Assembly: GCF_002878395.1 (NCBI RefSeq)
Contig: NW_025842280.1
Coordinates: 68,928-132,927 of the forward strand
Direction of reading: 5' to 3'
Origin: Capsicum annuum
Taxonomy: Eukaryota; Streptophyta; Magnoliopsida; Solanales; Solanaceae
Length of the DNA stretch: 64,000 nucleotides
Shown: piece by piece, positions 32,674 through 43,826 of the stretch
Position numbering within the stretch: position 1 is the first letter of the stretch
How the letters are laid out: every line of letters begins with the position of its first letter
Position numbers and translations under genes: made by a program
Notes under the pieces: generated by a model
The model's input: only the letters and a program-made list of their open reading frames with translations
Databases searched by the model: none
What the model was told of the DNA's origin: nothing

Positions 32674-33624
32674 GAGAAAATGGTCAAAAGACCCCCTAAC
32701 CTTTACCCCAAATCTCAACTACACACTTATACTTTGCGGGGGTCCTATGAACCCCCTGAACTATTTTAAAATAAAATTATTACCCCCCCTCCGAACTATT
32801 TTAAAGTGGAATATCTACCCGTCTAAAATCCCATACCCAGATTTTATTTTAATTTGTGGTCTACACGTGCTACCACGTGTCATTCCACGTAATTCCATGT
32901 CATATTACTTTTTTTTACTATAAAAAATTAATTCCACATCATATGCCATTCATATCTTCTTCTTCTTCAATGGCATAATGAATCATATGGAATTCACACG
33001 ATAGGTAATCTTATCAAAATCAAATCAACAATTAATGTCCAAAAATATTTGATGTCCATCGGCGCTGGACAGTGACGGCGCCGGCAAAATTCAAAATTCT
33101 GGCGACTTTGTTTTTTTCGATGAATTTCAACATTCTCAACGTTAATCAATTTTTGGGGAGTTAAGGAATGATTCTAACCCAGAAATTAATTCAAATTTTT
33201 CAATCTAAATTGATTCAACATTCTCACGTAATTCGAGTTCATGGATACCATTGATGAGTTCTTGAATGCCATTGAAGAAAAAGAAGAAGAAAAATTAAAG
33301 AAGAAGAAGAAGAAGAAGAAGAAGAAGAAGAAGAAGAAGAAGATGAAGAAGAAGAATGGAAGAAGAAATTAAGAAGAAATAAAAATAATAATTAAAATTA
33401 TATATATTTCTTTAGAGAAATATTAAAAATAATTTTTTAATAAATTATTTTCGTTCTCACTCTCTTTTAAAGAGAGTGAAACACACTCTCTTGCCATGTC
33501 AGCGTTGAGGAGGGGTAATAATTTCATTTTAAAATAGTTCAGGGGGGTCATAGGACCCTCGCAAAGTATAAGTGTGTAGTTGGGATTTGGGGTAAAGGTT
33601 GGGGGGACTTTTGACCATTTTCTC
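32674..33624. mobile_element. Non-autonomous Mutator-like element (MITE) inserted in EPRV copy 2
   Basis: It starts GAGAAAATGGTCAAAAG and ends with the complement CTTTTGACCATTTTCTC. The terminal inverted repeats extend about 125 bases (both ends hold the 'ccccaaatc..cacacttatactttgc' and 'ccctgaactattttaaaa' words). It is flanked by 9-bp direct repeats AATTTCCTT (32665-32673) and AATTTTCTT (33625-33633), one mismatch. A 9-bp TSD and long TIRs fit Mutator-like elements. EPRV copy 1 shows the empty site once, at 13150-13158 (complement AAGGAAATT). The 951 bp encode no transposase. Confidence 0.9.
33265..33372. repeat. (GAA)n microsatellite in the MITE
   Basis: A long GAA/AAGAAG run with few interruptions (one GAT, later GAATGG) in the inner right part of the MITE. 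A short CTTCTTCTTCTTC lies near 32957 in opposite sense, so the arms may pair further inward. Confidence 0.9.
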
Positions 33625-34099
33625 AATTTTCTTTTATAGCAGTTATTATACTTCTTTCTATATGTTTATAATTCTATTATCTGCTAAATATAATTCTATT
33701 GGTGTATCTATTCCTTCTCTAAAACATGCTTTTATTAACATCTCTGTTCCTTCAAGGTGTACATATTTTATTGGGTCTTTACTTTTTATGTCGTTTATTT
33801 CTTTATTAATTATTCCTTTTGCTACTAGTGGTATACTAGCTCTTCCTTTTGCATATCTACAGTCTATTACATGTTCTTTTTGGCTTACTACGTAGTATTC
33901 TTCCTTTTTTCTACTAAATATATTTTTTACTGTTGGTATTTTAAATATTTTTTCCACACTTAAGTCCAACTCTTTTCCTTTTATTTCATCAAATATATTA
34001 TTATCAAATATTATTTTTTGGTCTGTTCCTTCTTCATTTAAATATTCTTCCTTTGTTATTATTTTTATATCTTCTTCAGTTATTTGGTTTATATTTTCT

Positions 34100-35833
34100 T
34101 CAGTCATTTAATTCATCTAATTCACTATCTATTTCGTTATCTATTTCATTCTCCGAAATTTCATATATACTATCTTCACTTTCTAATTCATAATCTATCT
34201 GCATATACTCTGTATTTTCTATTTTTATTTCTGATATTTGTTTCTTTTTTTGGATTTTTAGGTAATTTACAATCTCTAGCTAAATGTCCTAGTTTTCCAC
34301 AATTATAACAAGTACATTCTTTTATAGATTTCTTTTTTCTATATGGTCTTTTATGTTTATAATTTTTTACATAATATCTTTTTCTTGGTTTCTTATATTT
34401 TTATGTCTTTTTCTTTTTTTATAATATCTTTATTCACATCCAAATTGAGGTGTTATTTTATCTTTGCAACATGCTAAATTTTTTATTAATGTTTTTTTCA
34501 TTTTTATTTCTTCTGTATATTTTCACGTAGATTTCTATACCATTGTTGTAAAAATTTTATTCTTGCTCCTAGGGTATCTACTATTTGTGTTTCATCCCAA
34601 CTCTTTATTATTTTTGAACTAAATGGTTCGGGTAATTTACTAAACTATAATATTCTTATTTCTTTACTTTCTTCTATATTATATGTTCCTTTATAATAAT
34701 ATTCTTTAAATGTGCACGTATACTCATCTATATAACACATATTACATATTGCTAGTTTTAACATTAAATTTCTATTTATATTTTTTTCTTTATTTTGCTC
34801 TTCTTCTTCTGTTGTCATACTGCTAAATTCATCTCTTATAACTATTTCATATATTTTCAATATTTTTGTTGGTAGTATTTTAGTAGTTGTTGATGTTCCT
34901 TCTGTTTTGTTTTCAGATCTTAATACTTTTTTACTTGCTTCGGCTAAGTTTAAAAACCATAATTTTACTGTTCCTATTAATGTCTTTTCTATATATTCTG
35001 GTGTGTTTGTTGTATCTATCTTATTATATAATAATTGTTTGACATGTATCCTACCCATAGTTGTATTATTTTATTTGTGTCTATTACACAATCTAAATCT
35101 AAAAAGTTGTAATTAATTATTTGTTTTGGTGTCCATTTATTATATTCATCCTTTGGATTATATCTTTTAAACTTAGTTTTATAATTATAGGTTGGTTTTC
35201 TTATTTCTGGTGTACTAAGTATTTTATTTTTATCTAGAGTATTTACTTCTGTCTTTATTAGTTCTAGATTTTCTTTATTAACTACTTCTTGTTCTTCATT
35301 AATTTCTAGTTTTCCTATGTTTTCTAGAATTTCTGTATATGTTTCACTATCTTCCAAGTTATAATTATCTGTTTCTTCAGCATCTATTGTATTTATTTCT
35401 AATTCACTGGTTTCTAATTCTTTATTTTCTAATCTTTAAATTGATTTATCTCGTTTAATAATTTTTGTTCTTTATCCTTTTCTTCTTTTTCTGTCTTTTT
35501 TTTTTCTTACAGGTCTTTTAGCATTTGTAGTTCTTTTTCTAATTCAGCAATCCTACTATTTTTAATTTCTTCTATTTTTCGTATTTCTTCTGTAGTTTGT
35601 TGTTTTATTTTATCTATTTCCTTTTTTCTGTCTATCTCTTCATTTTCTTTTTCTATTCTTACCATGGCTGCCAACTTATGTTCTAATTTTAATTCTTCTT
35701 TTTCTAACATTAAATATAAATGTTCACCTATTTTTTTATATCTTCTTCCTAAATTAGAGAATACTATTTTTATTTTTAATCCTTCGTGATTTTCATATGT
35801 TTTTTCATCTATTATAAATTCTTCTTTGTTCAT
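34100..35833 (-). pseudogene. EPRV copy 2 capsid ORF with coiled-coil N-terminus
   Basis: ATG at 35833 opens 108 residues ending in a strongly charged heptad-like helix (35650-35507, rich in E/K/I), a likely coiled coil. Next come an acidic region (35357-35280), the coat core (35058-34645, including Y-I-E-K-T-L-I-G and C-N-M-C-Y-I-D-E-Y), a Lys-rich basic tract and a CCHC zinc knuckle (about 34315-34265, C-Y-N-C-G-K-L-G-H-L-A-R-D-C). It ends at TGA 34102-34100, overlapping the movement-protein start by 8 bases. Frameshifts and stops at about 35506, 35440-35420, 35040, 34640-34400 break it. The intact version would be the particle coat protein. Confidence 0.85.
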
Positions 35834-35848
35834 TTTATTTAAATCTCA

Positions 35849-36260
35849 ATTTACAATCAAATTTACTAAAGTAGTTATATCCTTGTATTTGTCTTATTTT
35901 CAATATCTTATTTGGAATTGGATATTGTATGTTATAGTTTTTGCATTTAAATTTCTATAGTCAATAACCAATCTACTTTTTCCTCTTTTTTGTTCATTAT
36001 GTTTATTTACTATAAATGTTGGACTATTATGTTTACTATTGCTTTTTTTGTATATACTGTTTTTCTAATAATTCATCTATATGCATTTTAAATTCTTTTA
36101 AATCATCAAAATTGTATATTAATGGTTTTTGCGTTATTATGCTATTTTTATCTATTAATTCAATTTTTATAGTAGTTTTATGTTTTTCCCATCCTTTTAA
36201 TGGATCTTCACTATATAATTGTCTTAATCTTTTCTTTATTACTTCTACTTTATCTATTGA
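35849..36260 (-). pseudogene. EPRV copy 2 second RT N-terminal fragment
   Basis: It is a near copy of 30740-31140: the same leader to the RT fingers and M-V-I-D-Y, ending after K-F-D-C-K at about 35849, where the sequence jumps to the leader of the capsid ORF. RT palm, RNase H, ORF4 and the intergenic region that should lie between are missing. The outer border at 36260 is a clean switch from viral DNA (ends TATCTATTGA) to gypsy gag. Confidence 0.85.
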
Positions 36261-37487
36261 AGCGGCCTCTAGAGTAGAGATTCTGCCAGCACCATTAGTA
36301 CCATAATTGGTAGTAGCCTAGCCAGTTATATTTATAAAAGAGCTGAAGATGTTGGATCATTTCCTAAGATTGACTTCTCCTAGATTGAAAGGACCCCAGG
36401 AGAGGATTCTTATGAGTTTCTATCTAGTTATGAGGAAAAACTAAGGAATTTAGGGTTGCTCGAGTCACGCAGAGTAGATTTTATTGCTTATCAATTTGAC
36501 ACAGTGAAGAGGAGATGGTGAAGAGGTTATCTCAATTTCAGGCTAGCTGGATCTCTACTTGTTACTTAGGTGTAATTCTTTGAAATTTTCTTAAGGAAGT
36601 ATATGCCTCATAGTATGTGTGAGCGTTTATGAGATGAGTTTTTTGGGTGAGACAAGGTTTTATGTCAGTGTCTGAGTATGAGGTAAGATTGTACAAGTTA
36701 GCCATACATGATATAGTAATTTTTCATAAAGAGTATGCGTAAATTCAATATTTTGTTAGAGGATTGTAATTATCACTTTGCAGGGCTACTCAAAGTTTGG
36801 TAACTTCGAGGAAGTCCTTTTCTGAAATTGACTAAAGAAATGGATTGTGAATCCCAAAGGGGCAGTGATAAGAGACCCCATTACCAGGGTAGTTACAATG
36901 GAAGCCACATCGGCTCATAATTCGGAGGGCACATATTTCAGGGCAGGTACCCCCAGAAGAAACAATAGTCTTCTCAATGTCAGGGTCAGCCTAGTAGGCC
37001 CATCTAGTTAGTGCTTCAGATATTAGATAAGGAACCGCCTGGTTATTGTGTTTCAGGTGGTCCAAGTAGTAGTCAGTCATAGAGGGGTGTTCAGTTAGGA
37101 TAGTTGAGTCAAGATGGTCATTCTAGATCAGCCAGGCCTTTTATGTAAATCAAGGTACCTTAACATAATATGATTGTGGCTTAGTACAGACTGCATAAAT
37201 GATCAGAATAGTACTTTCTTAAACTAGGGGTGGTGTATAGGGTCATAGGGGTGGTCTCTAGGGTTCCATAGGTAGTCCGTCAGGAGGTCGAACAGGTGGT
37301 TGGACAGGTACCAATCAAGTAATAGACAGGGTCATTTGTATGATGTGCTGGGTAGGACAGAGGCTGAGGCTTTGGATGCTATGATCACAAGTATGATTTT
37401 TATATGCCATCTGTCAATTTCTTCTTTGTTTGATCCCGAATCCATATTTTCTTATGTTTCTGTCTATTATGTGTCATAGTTGGGTTT
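36261..37487 (+). pseudogene. Element F, left part: broken gag and protease start
   Basis: Gag is readable in pieces from the first bases (L-P-A-P-L-V-P; E-D-V-G-S-F-P-K-I-D-F; Y-E-F-L-S-S-Y-E-E-K-L). Its start, 5' LTR and primer site are missing because EPRV copy 2 adjoins at 36260. At about 37340-37480 the protease begins: G-R-T-E-A-E-A-L-D-A-M-I-T then L-F-D-P-E-S-I-F-S-Y-V-S, with DP where DSG/DTG is usual. Element C interrupts at 37487; the frame resumes at 62054. The last five bases GGTTT (37483-37487) are the TSD of C. The lineage differs from B, E and G. Confidence 0.8.
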
Positions 37488-40200
37488 TGTAATACCCCAT
37501 ACTATTCTTAACTCGATTCAACTTTTAATTGCATGCTTAAGGGGCTTAAGGCTTGAAATTTACATGAAGTGTTGCGGACTTAGTCATCTTTAAGACCCCT
37601 AAACTTTAAGGATTTTTATTTTGACCTTTCCGATCCAGAGACATTAGTTTTTGAGTTAATTCATGTTCAGGGATGTAAGAATTATACCTCGAGAGAGTTT
37701 TGGATTTTTCGAACAGGGTTTAGGGCATATTTGGATTACGGAACAAGTGGGTCACCGCGATAGGCACGCGATGTGGCATTAGTCCTTATTGTATGCTGAC
37801 TGCGCCGCAGTGAAGGTGTTGTGTATAGTTCTTGATTTATAATTATATACATGTGTCATGATCTTTATCCTAGTGTTTGAAGTGCTTATGAGGTGAAAAA
37901 TGTTCATAGGAATCACTTAGAACGAAGTTGAGCTAAGATCTTTTGAGTTGGCCAAATTTTGGTATTCGATTCTACGAGGGTCAAATTTGAATTTGTATAA
38001 CTTTTTACATATATGGATTTTTTTATCTCAATCCCCACTAACTTTTATATAATTGAATTAGCTTTTCAATGATATCAATTTTTTCTTAATCTGATACCCG
38101 AGCAAAAAGTTATGATCATTTTCGTCAGAATCAGTAAGATACCGCAATAAGACCGTATCATGGTGACGTAGTTGTATATTATTTTTTATTTAAATGAATG
38201 AGGGGAAATTGAATATTTTTCCCCTCAACCCAATCGTTCATAGTATGACTTGGGCATCAGTTAGAGCATAATTTGCCCCTTCTTCTCCAATTTTCATCTC
38301 AAGAAAACCCTCTTTTTCTCAAGAACAAATTCGATTCCTTTTTCCCCAAGGAATCAAGAGTCCAAGTTTCCCAAGTTCAAGAACCTTCAAGAAAGCATCA
38401 AGAATTGTGTTTTCCTCTTAAGTTTAAAGCTTAAGGTATGTGGGGTATTCATTCATGAGTCCTTTCACCAATGGAGCCCAAAAACTCTTTTTTTTTTTTT
38501 ATAATTAAAGAATGATCTTACTAACATTATGGTATTTTATACGTTCAAGAAAGATTGAATTTTATGTTTTCATGGTGATTTAAATTAAATTTTGTCCATG
38601 TATGATCCCATGCAAGATTTGATTTCCTCATGCCCTGAATTTTAGTTTCCTATTTCTTACACAAGTAAATTTCATGATTTGTTGACTACTTATGTTTAGA
38701 ATATCCCTATGTACATGTTTATTCTTTCCACATGTTTGATGAAATGCTCATGTCTTGGGTTGAACCATAATTCAATACTACAGTCTTAAGCCTAAACATC
38801 ATGTGTTTTGATCATTCAGTACTGGTGGGTTATGAACACCCGATACTAATGTGTTTTACATGATTTCCATTTTTCAAGTAACAAGATAGTTAGATCATGG
38901 TTTTAATATTATATTCAGAACACCATGATCATGTTGAGCATTATCAATTTATATGTTTATAATTACATCAAAATTTTTATGCACTGTTATTTCCAGAATA
39001 CCATGACCTGAGCTTATCAGTTATCAGTGCATGCACCAATTACTATTTTAGTGTTTTTTAGTTGGGAATAGGATTTAGTATCGAGCGAACCTAGGGATGG
39101 GGGCTCACCCTCCAGTTAAGACTGGGTCCTTAGCAGTAGTCCCTATGTTCCAAAACTACGTAGCCAGCGTAGGATTATTAGATGTCCCCCTCCAGTTTAG
39201 GATTGACACTCTCTTAGGGGTTATTCGCTAATTAGGATTGACTCTCTAGTCCTTAAGGACAACAGTTTAGTGATCACGCCAGTTCAGGTTCTACTTCGAT
39301 GGAAAGGATAGAGCAACCCTCATCAATGTGGGTCAGACGTTAGACTCCATGATAGCTCACATGGTTTATGTCGGTTACGTGATAGCTCCCACCATATCTG
39401 TACAATAGTCAGTATATATTCAGTTCCCATTTTCTCAACTGAAGCATACAGATTTATAATTATTCAATTATACAAATTTTAGTCTTTCAGTTTATAAATT
39501 ATTTCAGAAACATTTATATGCTTGGTCTTGCATTCATAGATGTTATAGTTTTCATGCATTCATGTTCAATTATCTCATGCTGTTCAGTTAGTTCTTAACT
39601 CATATGAACAGTACCCCACAGTTTTAATCTAGTTATTAAGACTAAGTATAGTTCAGTTTTACATGATCAATATTCATATATTTGCTACTCAGCATACCGA
39701 TGTTAGTTATCTTTTTACTTAAATTTTAGTTGTTCGGTCACACAGATATCAGTCATTCAGTTAATCAGATCTACTTAGTAAATGTTATGTTAGTTTTGTA
39801 TGTTTATTCATTTATGCTCAGTATTTTGTATATTTAGATTCTTGAGTTAAGTCAGTTTCCACCACATATTTTCATACTTATTATTCATACATCATCCTAA
39901 GTATAGATTTTACAACATATTTAGATCCACAAGAGAATGGCTTACAATATTTATGTTTCTACCGCCTCCTAGCTTACAAAATTATTTTTAGCTCATAATT
40001 TATAAATTCTCTATGATTTAAAGTTTACACGTATAGTCATATTTGAAAATGTATATTTTAGCAAATAACTTATATCCTCAGTTTTACAACATGTTTGAAA
40101 TATTTCCATGATTTAGTGCATGTCTCCATATACTCATTACATTCCAACGTACTGACCATATATATGCATTTGTGGTTACATCCTTCATAATGTAGGTACC
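37488..40200 (+). repeat. 5' LTR of element C, first part
   Basis: It starts TGTAATACCCC. It contains donor-like AAG|GTATGTGGGG (intron from 38436), the conserved leader block and hairpin (39156-39172), and about 170 bases near 39545-39720 that the 3' LTR lacks. It is interrupted after GGTACC at 40200 by element B. Confidence 0.9.
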
Positions 40201-40772
40201 TGTAGTACCCCAAACTTTCTTTAAGTCAAATCTAGTCTCCAGAAGAGTTAGTGATGACTTCCTAAATGATTAATGTTTAAATCAGATAGAATTTCCCTAA
40301 TTTCAACTTTTTATCATGTGAGAAATTGAATTAGCTTTCTAATGATGCCAATTTTGTCCAAATCTGGAATAAGAGTAAAAAGTTATGGACGTTTTACAGA
40401 GAACTATTGCAACTGACCAGAAGCAACGGTTAGGCCAACGGACCGTCGAGCTAGCGATGGACCGTCGCCTAAGTCATCGCGACTAAGGCAGTGAACCCAT
40501 CTTCTAGCTAAGTGCAACGGTCTGAATCGATGGACCGTCGCCCAAACCATAGCAGACAAGGCAGAAAGTTCAGGTTCTAGCTAAGTACGATGGTCAGGAT
40601 TGACGGACCGTCGAGCTAGCAATGGACCATCGACCAAATCATTGCCACTTTCGATCAGCAATTTTAAGCCATTTTTAAAAGGGTATTTTGGTCTTTTTCC
40701 ACCCATTTTAACCCCTAATTATACTAGACCAGAGCTCATAACTTTATTATTCATCTACAACACCAACTTAGG
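40201..40772 (+). repeat. Truncated 5' LTR of element B with GC-rich tandem units
   Basis: It matches 43827 onward up to about 40772. At 40422-40656 it holds three imperfect units of 70-90 bases built around GATGGACCGTCG and AAGGCAG; the middle unit is shorter than in the 3' LTR. The deletion junction is at ACTTAG|GGAATG. Confidence 0.88.
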
Positions 40773-43450
40773 GAATGAATATTTAGATGTCTTTCCCAAA
40801 GATCTTTCAGGAATTCCTCTCGAAAAGGAAATAGACCTCGGTATAGACCTTCTTCCAGATACTCAACCTATATCTATTCTGCCATAAAAAGTGGCAGCAG
40901 CAGAACTCCGAGATTTGAAAGATCAGTTGAAGAATCTCCTAAATAAGAGATTCATCAGACCTAGTATGTCCCCGTGGGGTGCACCAGTCTTATTCGTACG
41001 CGAGAAAGACAGTTCTCTTAGAATATGTATAGACTACCATCAGCTTAATAAAGTCACCATCAAGAATAAGTATCCACTTTCCAGAATCGATGACTTGTTT
41101 GATCAACTTCTGGGTGCCAACTATTTTTCTAAGATAGACCTCAGATCAGGCTATCATCCGATCAGGGTCAGAGAATGTGATATTCCAAAAACAGTTTTCC
41201 GAACTCGATATGGTCACTTTGAATTCTTAGTCATGTCCTTTGGTCTTACCAATTCCCCAGCAGCTTTCATGGACTTGATGAACCGTGTGTTCAAGCAGTA
41301 CTTGGACATGTTCATCATAGTCATTGTAGATGATATTCTTGTCTATTCCCGTAGCAAGCAAGATCATGCAGACCATCTCAAAATAGTATTGTAGACTCTT
41401 AGAAATCATCATCTGTTCGCCAAATTTAGTAAATACGAGTTTTGGCTAAGGTCAGTAACATTCCTTGGTCATATCATTTCCAGTGATGGCATTAGAGTTG
41501 ATCCTCAAAATATTGAAGCAGTAAGAAACTGGCCTCTCCCTATCTTTCCATCAGATATCAGGAGTTTTTTAGGTTTGGCTAGCTATTACAGACGGTTTGT
41601 TGAGGGATTTTCTTCTATTGTATCCCCTATGTCCAGATTGACTCATAAGAAGTTTTAGTTTCAATGGTCAGATTTATGCAAAAAGAGTTTTAAGGAGTTG
41701 AAGACTCGACTCACCTCAACTCCAGTTTGACTCTTCCTAACGGCTCAAATGGATTTGTAGTGTACTGTGATACATCCAAAGTAGGTTTGGGTAAGATCAT
41801 AGACTACGCCTCCAGACAGCTTAAACCCTATGAGAAGAATTATCCGGCTTATGATCTTGAGTTAGCAGCCATAGTTTATGACTTAAAGATTTGGAGGCAT
41901 TACATATACGATGCTCATGTAGATGTATTCATAGATCACAAGATCCTTCAGTACGTATTCTCTCAGAAATATCTTAACCTTCATCAGAGAACGTGGTTAG
42001 AGCTCTTGAAAGATTATGACATGAGTGTCCTTTATCATCCGGGCAAGGCCAATGTAGTGGCCGACGCTCTCAGTAGACTGTCTATGGGTAGTGTTGCTCA
42101 TGTTAAGGATAGTAAGAAGAAGTTAGCTTAGGAAGTCCATCATCTTGACCCACTAGGTGTCTGCTTAGTCAATTCAGCAGGAGGTAGTATATGGGTTCAG
42201 AACAATTCAAAATCATCTCTAGTATCCAAGGTGAAAGAAAAGCAAGATAGAGATCCCAGTCTTGTTAAGTTGAAAGAGCCAGTCAGAGATCAGAAGGTAG
42301 AGGTTTTCTCCCAAGGAGGAGATGGTGTTCTCCGTTGTTAGGGCCGTCTGTGAGTTATAGGTGTAGATGACTTGAGGCAATAAATTCTTACGAAAGCGCA
42401 TGGTGCATGCTACTCTATTCATCCAAGGTCCACTAAGATGTACCACGACTTGCGGAGATCTATTAGTGGAGTGGGATGAAGAGAGATATGGAATAGTTTG
42501 TGGATAAATACTCTACATATCAGCAGGTCAAGATAGAGCATCAGAAGCCTAGTGGGTCTATGCAGGAGTTCAGTATTCCTACTTGGAAGTGGGAAGAATT
42601 AGCATGGACATTGTGATGGATTTGCCTCATACTCATTGCCAGCATGATTCAATGTGGGTCATTGTAGATAGAATGACTAAATCAGTTTATTTCCTTCCAT
42701 TCTATACCTCTTATTCACCTGAGGATTACTCCAAACTTTACATCAGGGAGTTGGTCAGATTGCATGGTGTTCCATTGTCTATTATTTCAGATAAAGGTAC
42801 CCAGTTCACCTCTTATTTCTGAAAAACATTCTAAAAGGGTTTTGGTACCAGAGTTACTCTCAATACAAACTTTCATCCTCAGACAGATAGTCAAGCAGAA
42901 AGGACCATTCAGACCTTGGAAGATATGCTAAGGGCATATGCAATTGATTCCAAGGGTAGTTGGGATGGACACTTGCCTTTGATTGAGCTTGCATACAACA
43001 ATAGATATCATTCCAATATTTAGATTACTTTATTTAAAGCTCTTGAAAATCTCTCCCATGAAGGGAGTGAAGCAATTCGGCAAGAAGGGAAAGCTCAATC
43101 CCCGATATATTGGTACCTTTAAAATTCTCAGTCCTTTCGGCAAGGTAGCTTATGAGCTCGAATTGCCTTCAGATCTAGCCTCAGTTCATCCAGTGTTCCA
43201 TGTCTCCTTGCTAATGAAGTACTTAGGTGAACCAGCAATTGTAGTCCTGGTAGAGGGCTTAGACATTTAGAACAACCTCCCTTATTAAGAGATTCCAGTC
43301 GAAATTCTTGACTACTAGACTCGTAGACTTAGGAACAAAGAAGTCCCTCTAGTCAAAGTTCTTTGGAGGAATCAGTTCGTTGATGGAGCTACTTGGGAAG
43401 TAGAAGCATACATGCAGACCAAGTATCCTCACCTCTTCTCTGCAAACTAA
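40773..43450 (+). pseudogene. Broken pol of element B (RT, RNase H, integrase, chromodomain-like end)
   Basis: RT is the best preserved in the window: 40891-41394 is one open frame with [30 protein letters not shown] and palm [12 protein letters not shown] at 40885 replaces the R of PPYR. RNase H 41727-42131 has Y-C-D-T-S, Y-A-S-R-Q-L-K-P-Y-E and A-D-A-L-S-R-L. Integrase 42219-43020 has V-M-D-L-P-H, S-D-K-G-T-Q-F-T and Q-A-E-R-T. A deletion near 43035 joins the integrase C-terminal part to K-I-S-P-M-K-G. The tail reads H-P-V-F-H-V-S-L-L and W-E-V-E (chromodomain-like). Confidence 0.9.
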
Positions 43451-43826
43451 AACTTAGCCCAAGGTAATAGCTTTCCTCAAGCTTATTCAGTTTCATGTTT
43501 AGATTTCAGTTATTAACTTGGTATCAAATACCTTCGCATAACAAGTCATAGTTCATGTATCATGTCAGTCATGTATTCATGCATCAGATATGCATTCTTA
43601 TCATAAGAAACTCAGCTTCTCAGTAATTTCAATCATGCATTCATAAAGACTATCTGTCTTATATCTATGCATCAGACATGCATATTCAGTATGAGATTTC
43701 AGTATATCAAAAGTTTAAGTCAAATAGACATGCTCAAATGTTCACATCCCTTAAGTAAGATCAGTCTATCAGCTTTCTATTCTAGTTAGTCCCATTCGAG
43801 GATGAATGTTCCTAAGGGGGAGATAT

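Larger units (their letters stand above)
31640..34107 (-). pseudogene. EPRV copy 2 movement protein plus retropepsin-like NTG region, split by a MITE
   Basis: Start ATG at 34107 inside the capsid ORF end. The first 150 residues (34107-33658) are open and contain V-I-D-C-R-Y-A-K-G-R and the D-P-I-K-Y-V-H-L-E-G-T-E segment of 30K movement proteins. The frame continues past the MITE at about 32660-32402 (S-V-N-Y-S-V-A-I-T-D; Y-W-K-I-S-G-I-E-L). After the gap, 32030-31700 reads Y-L-I-I-L-N-T-G-Q-E-E-N-Y-I-A and, after a 1-base frameshift near 31815, N-I-I-L-G-I-K-W: a retropepsin-like pattern lacking the catalytic Asp. The movement domain would line plasmodesmata. The role of the second region is unknown. 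Confidence 0.78.
28276..36260 (-). mobile_element. EPRV copy 2: near-complete but decayed solendovirus-like endogenous pararetrovirus
   Basis: From 36260 downward on the minus strand the order is: RT N-terminal fragment, junction at about 35849, coiled-coil plus capsid ORF, movement protein with an NTG retropepsin-like region, DTGA protease-RT-RNase H, and a last ORF of transactivator type. RT sequence occurs twice (35849-36260 and 30457-31150), so more than one genome length was present before an internal deletion. It carries a MITE, an assembly gap and many stops, and cannot encode a functional virus. The right border is at 36260, where gypsy gag begins. Confidence 0.88.

Noticed and set aside
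36259..36272. GCGGCCTCTAGA at the EPRV/gypsy border, resembling a cloning-vector polylinker
   Set aside because: It reads in frame as gypsy gag (A-S-R-V-E-I-L-P) and no further vector sequence follows.
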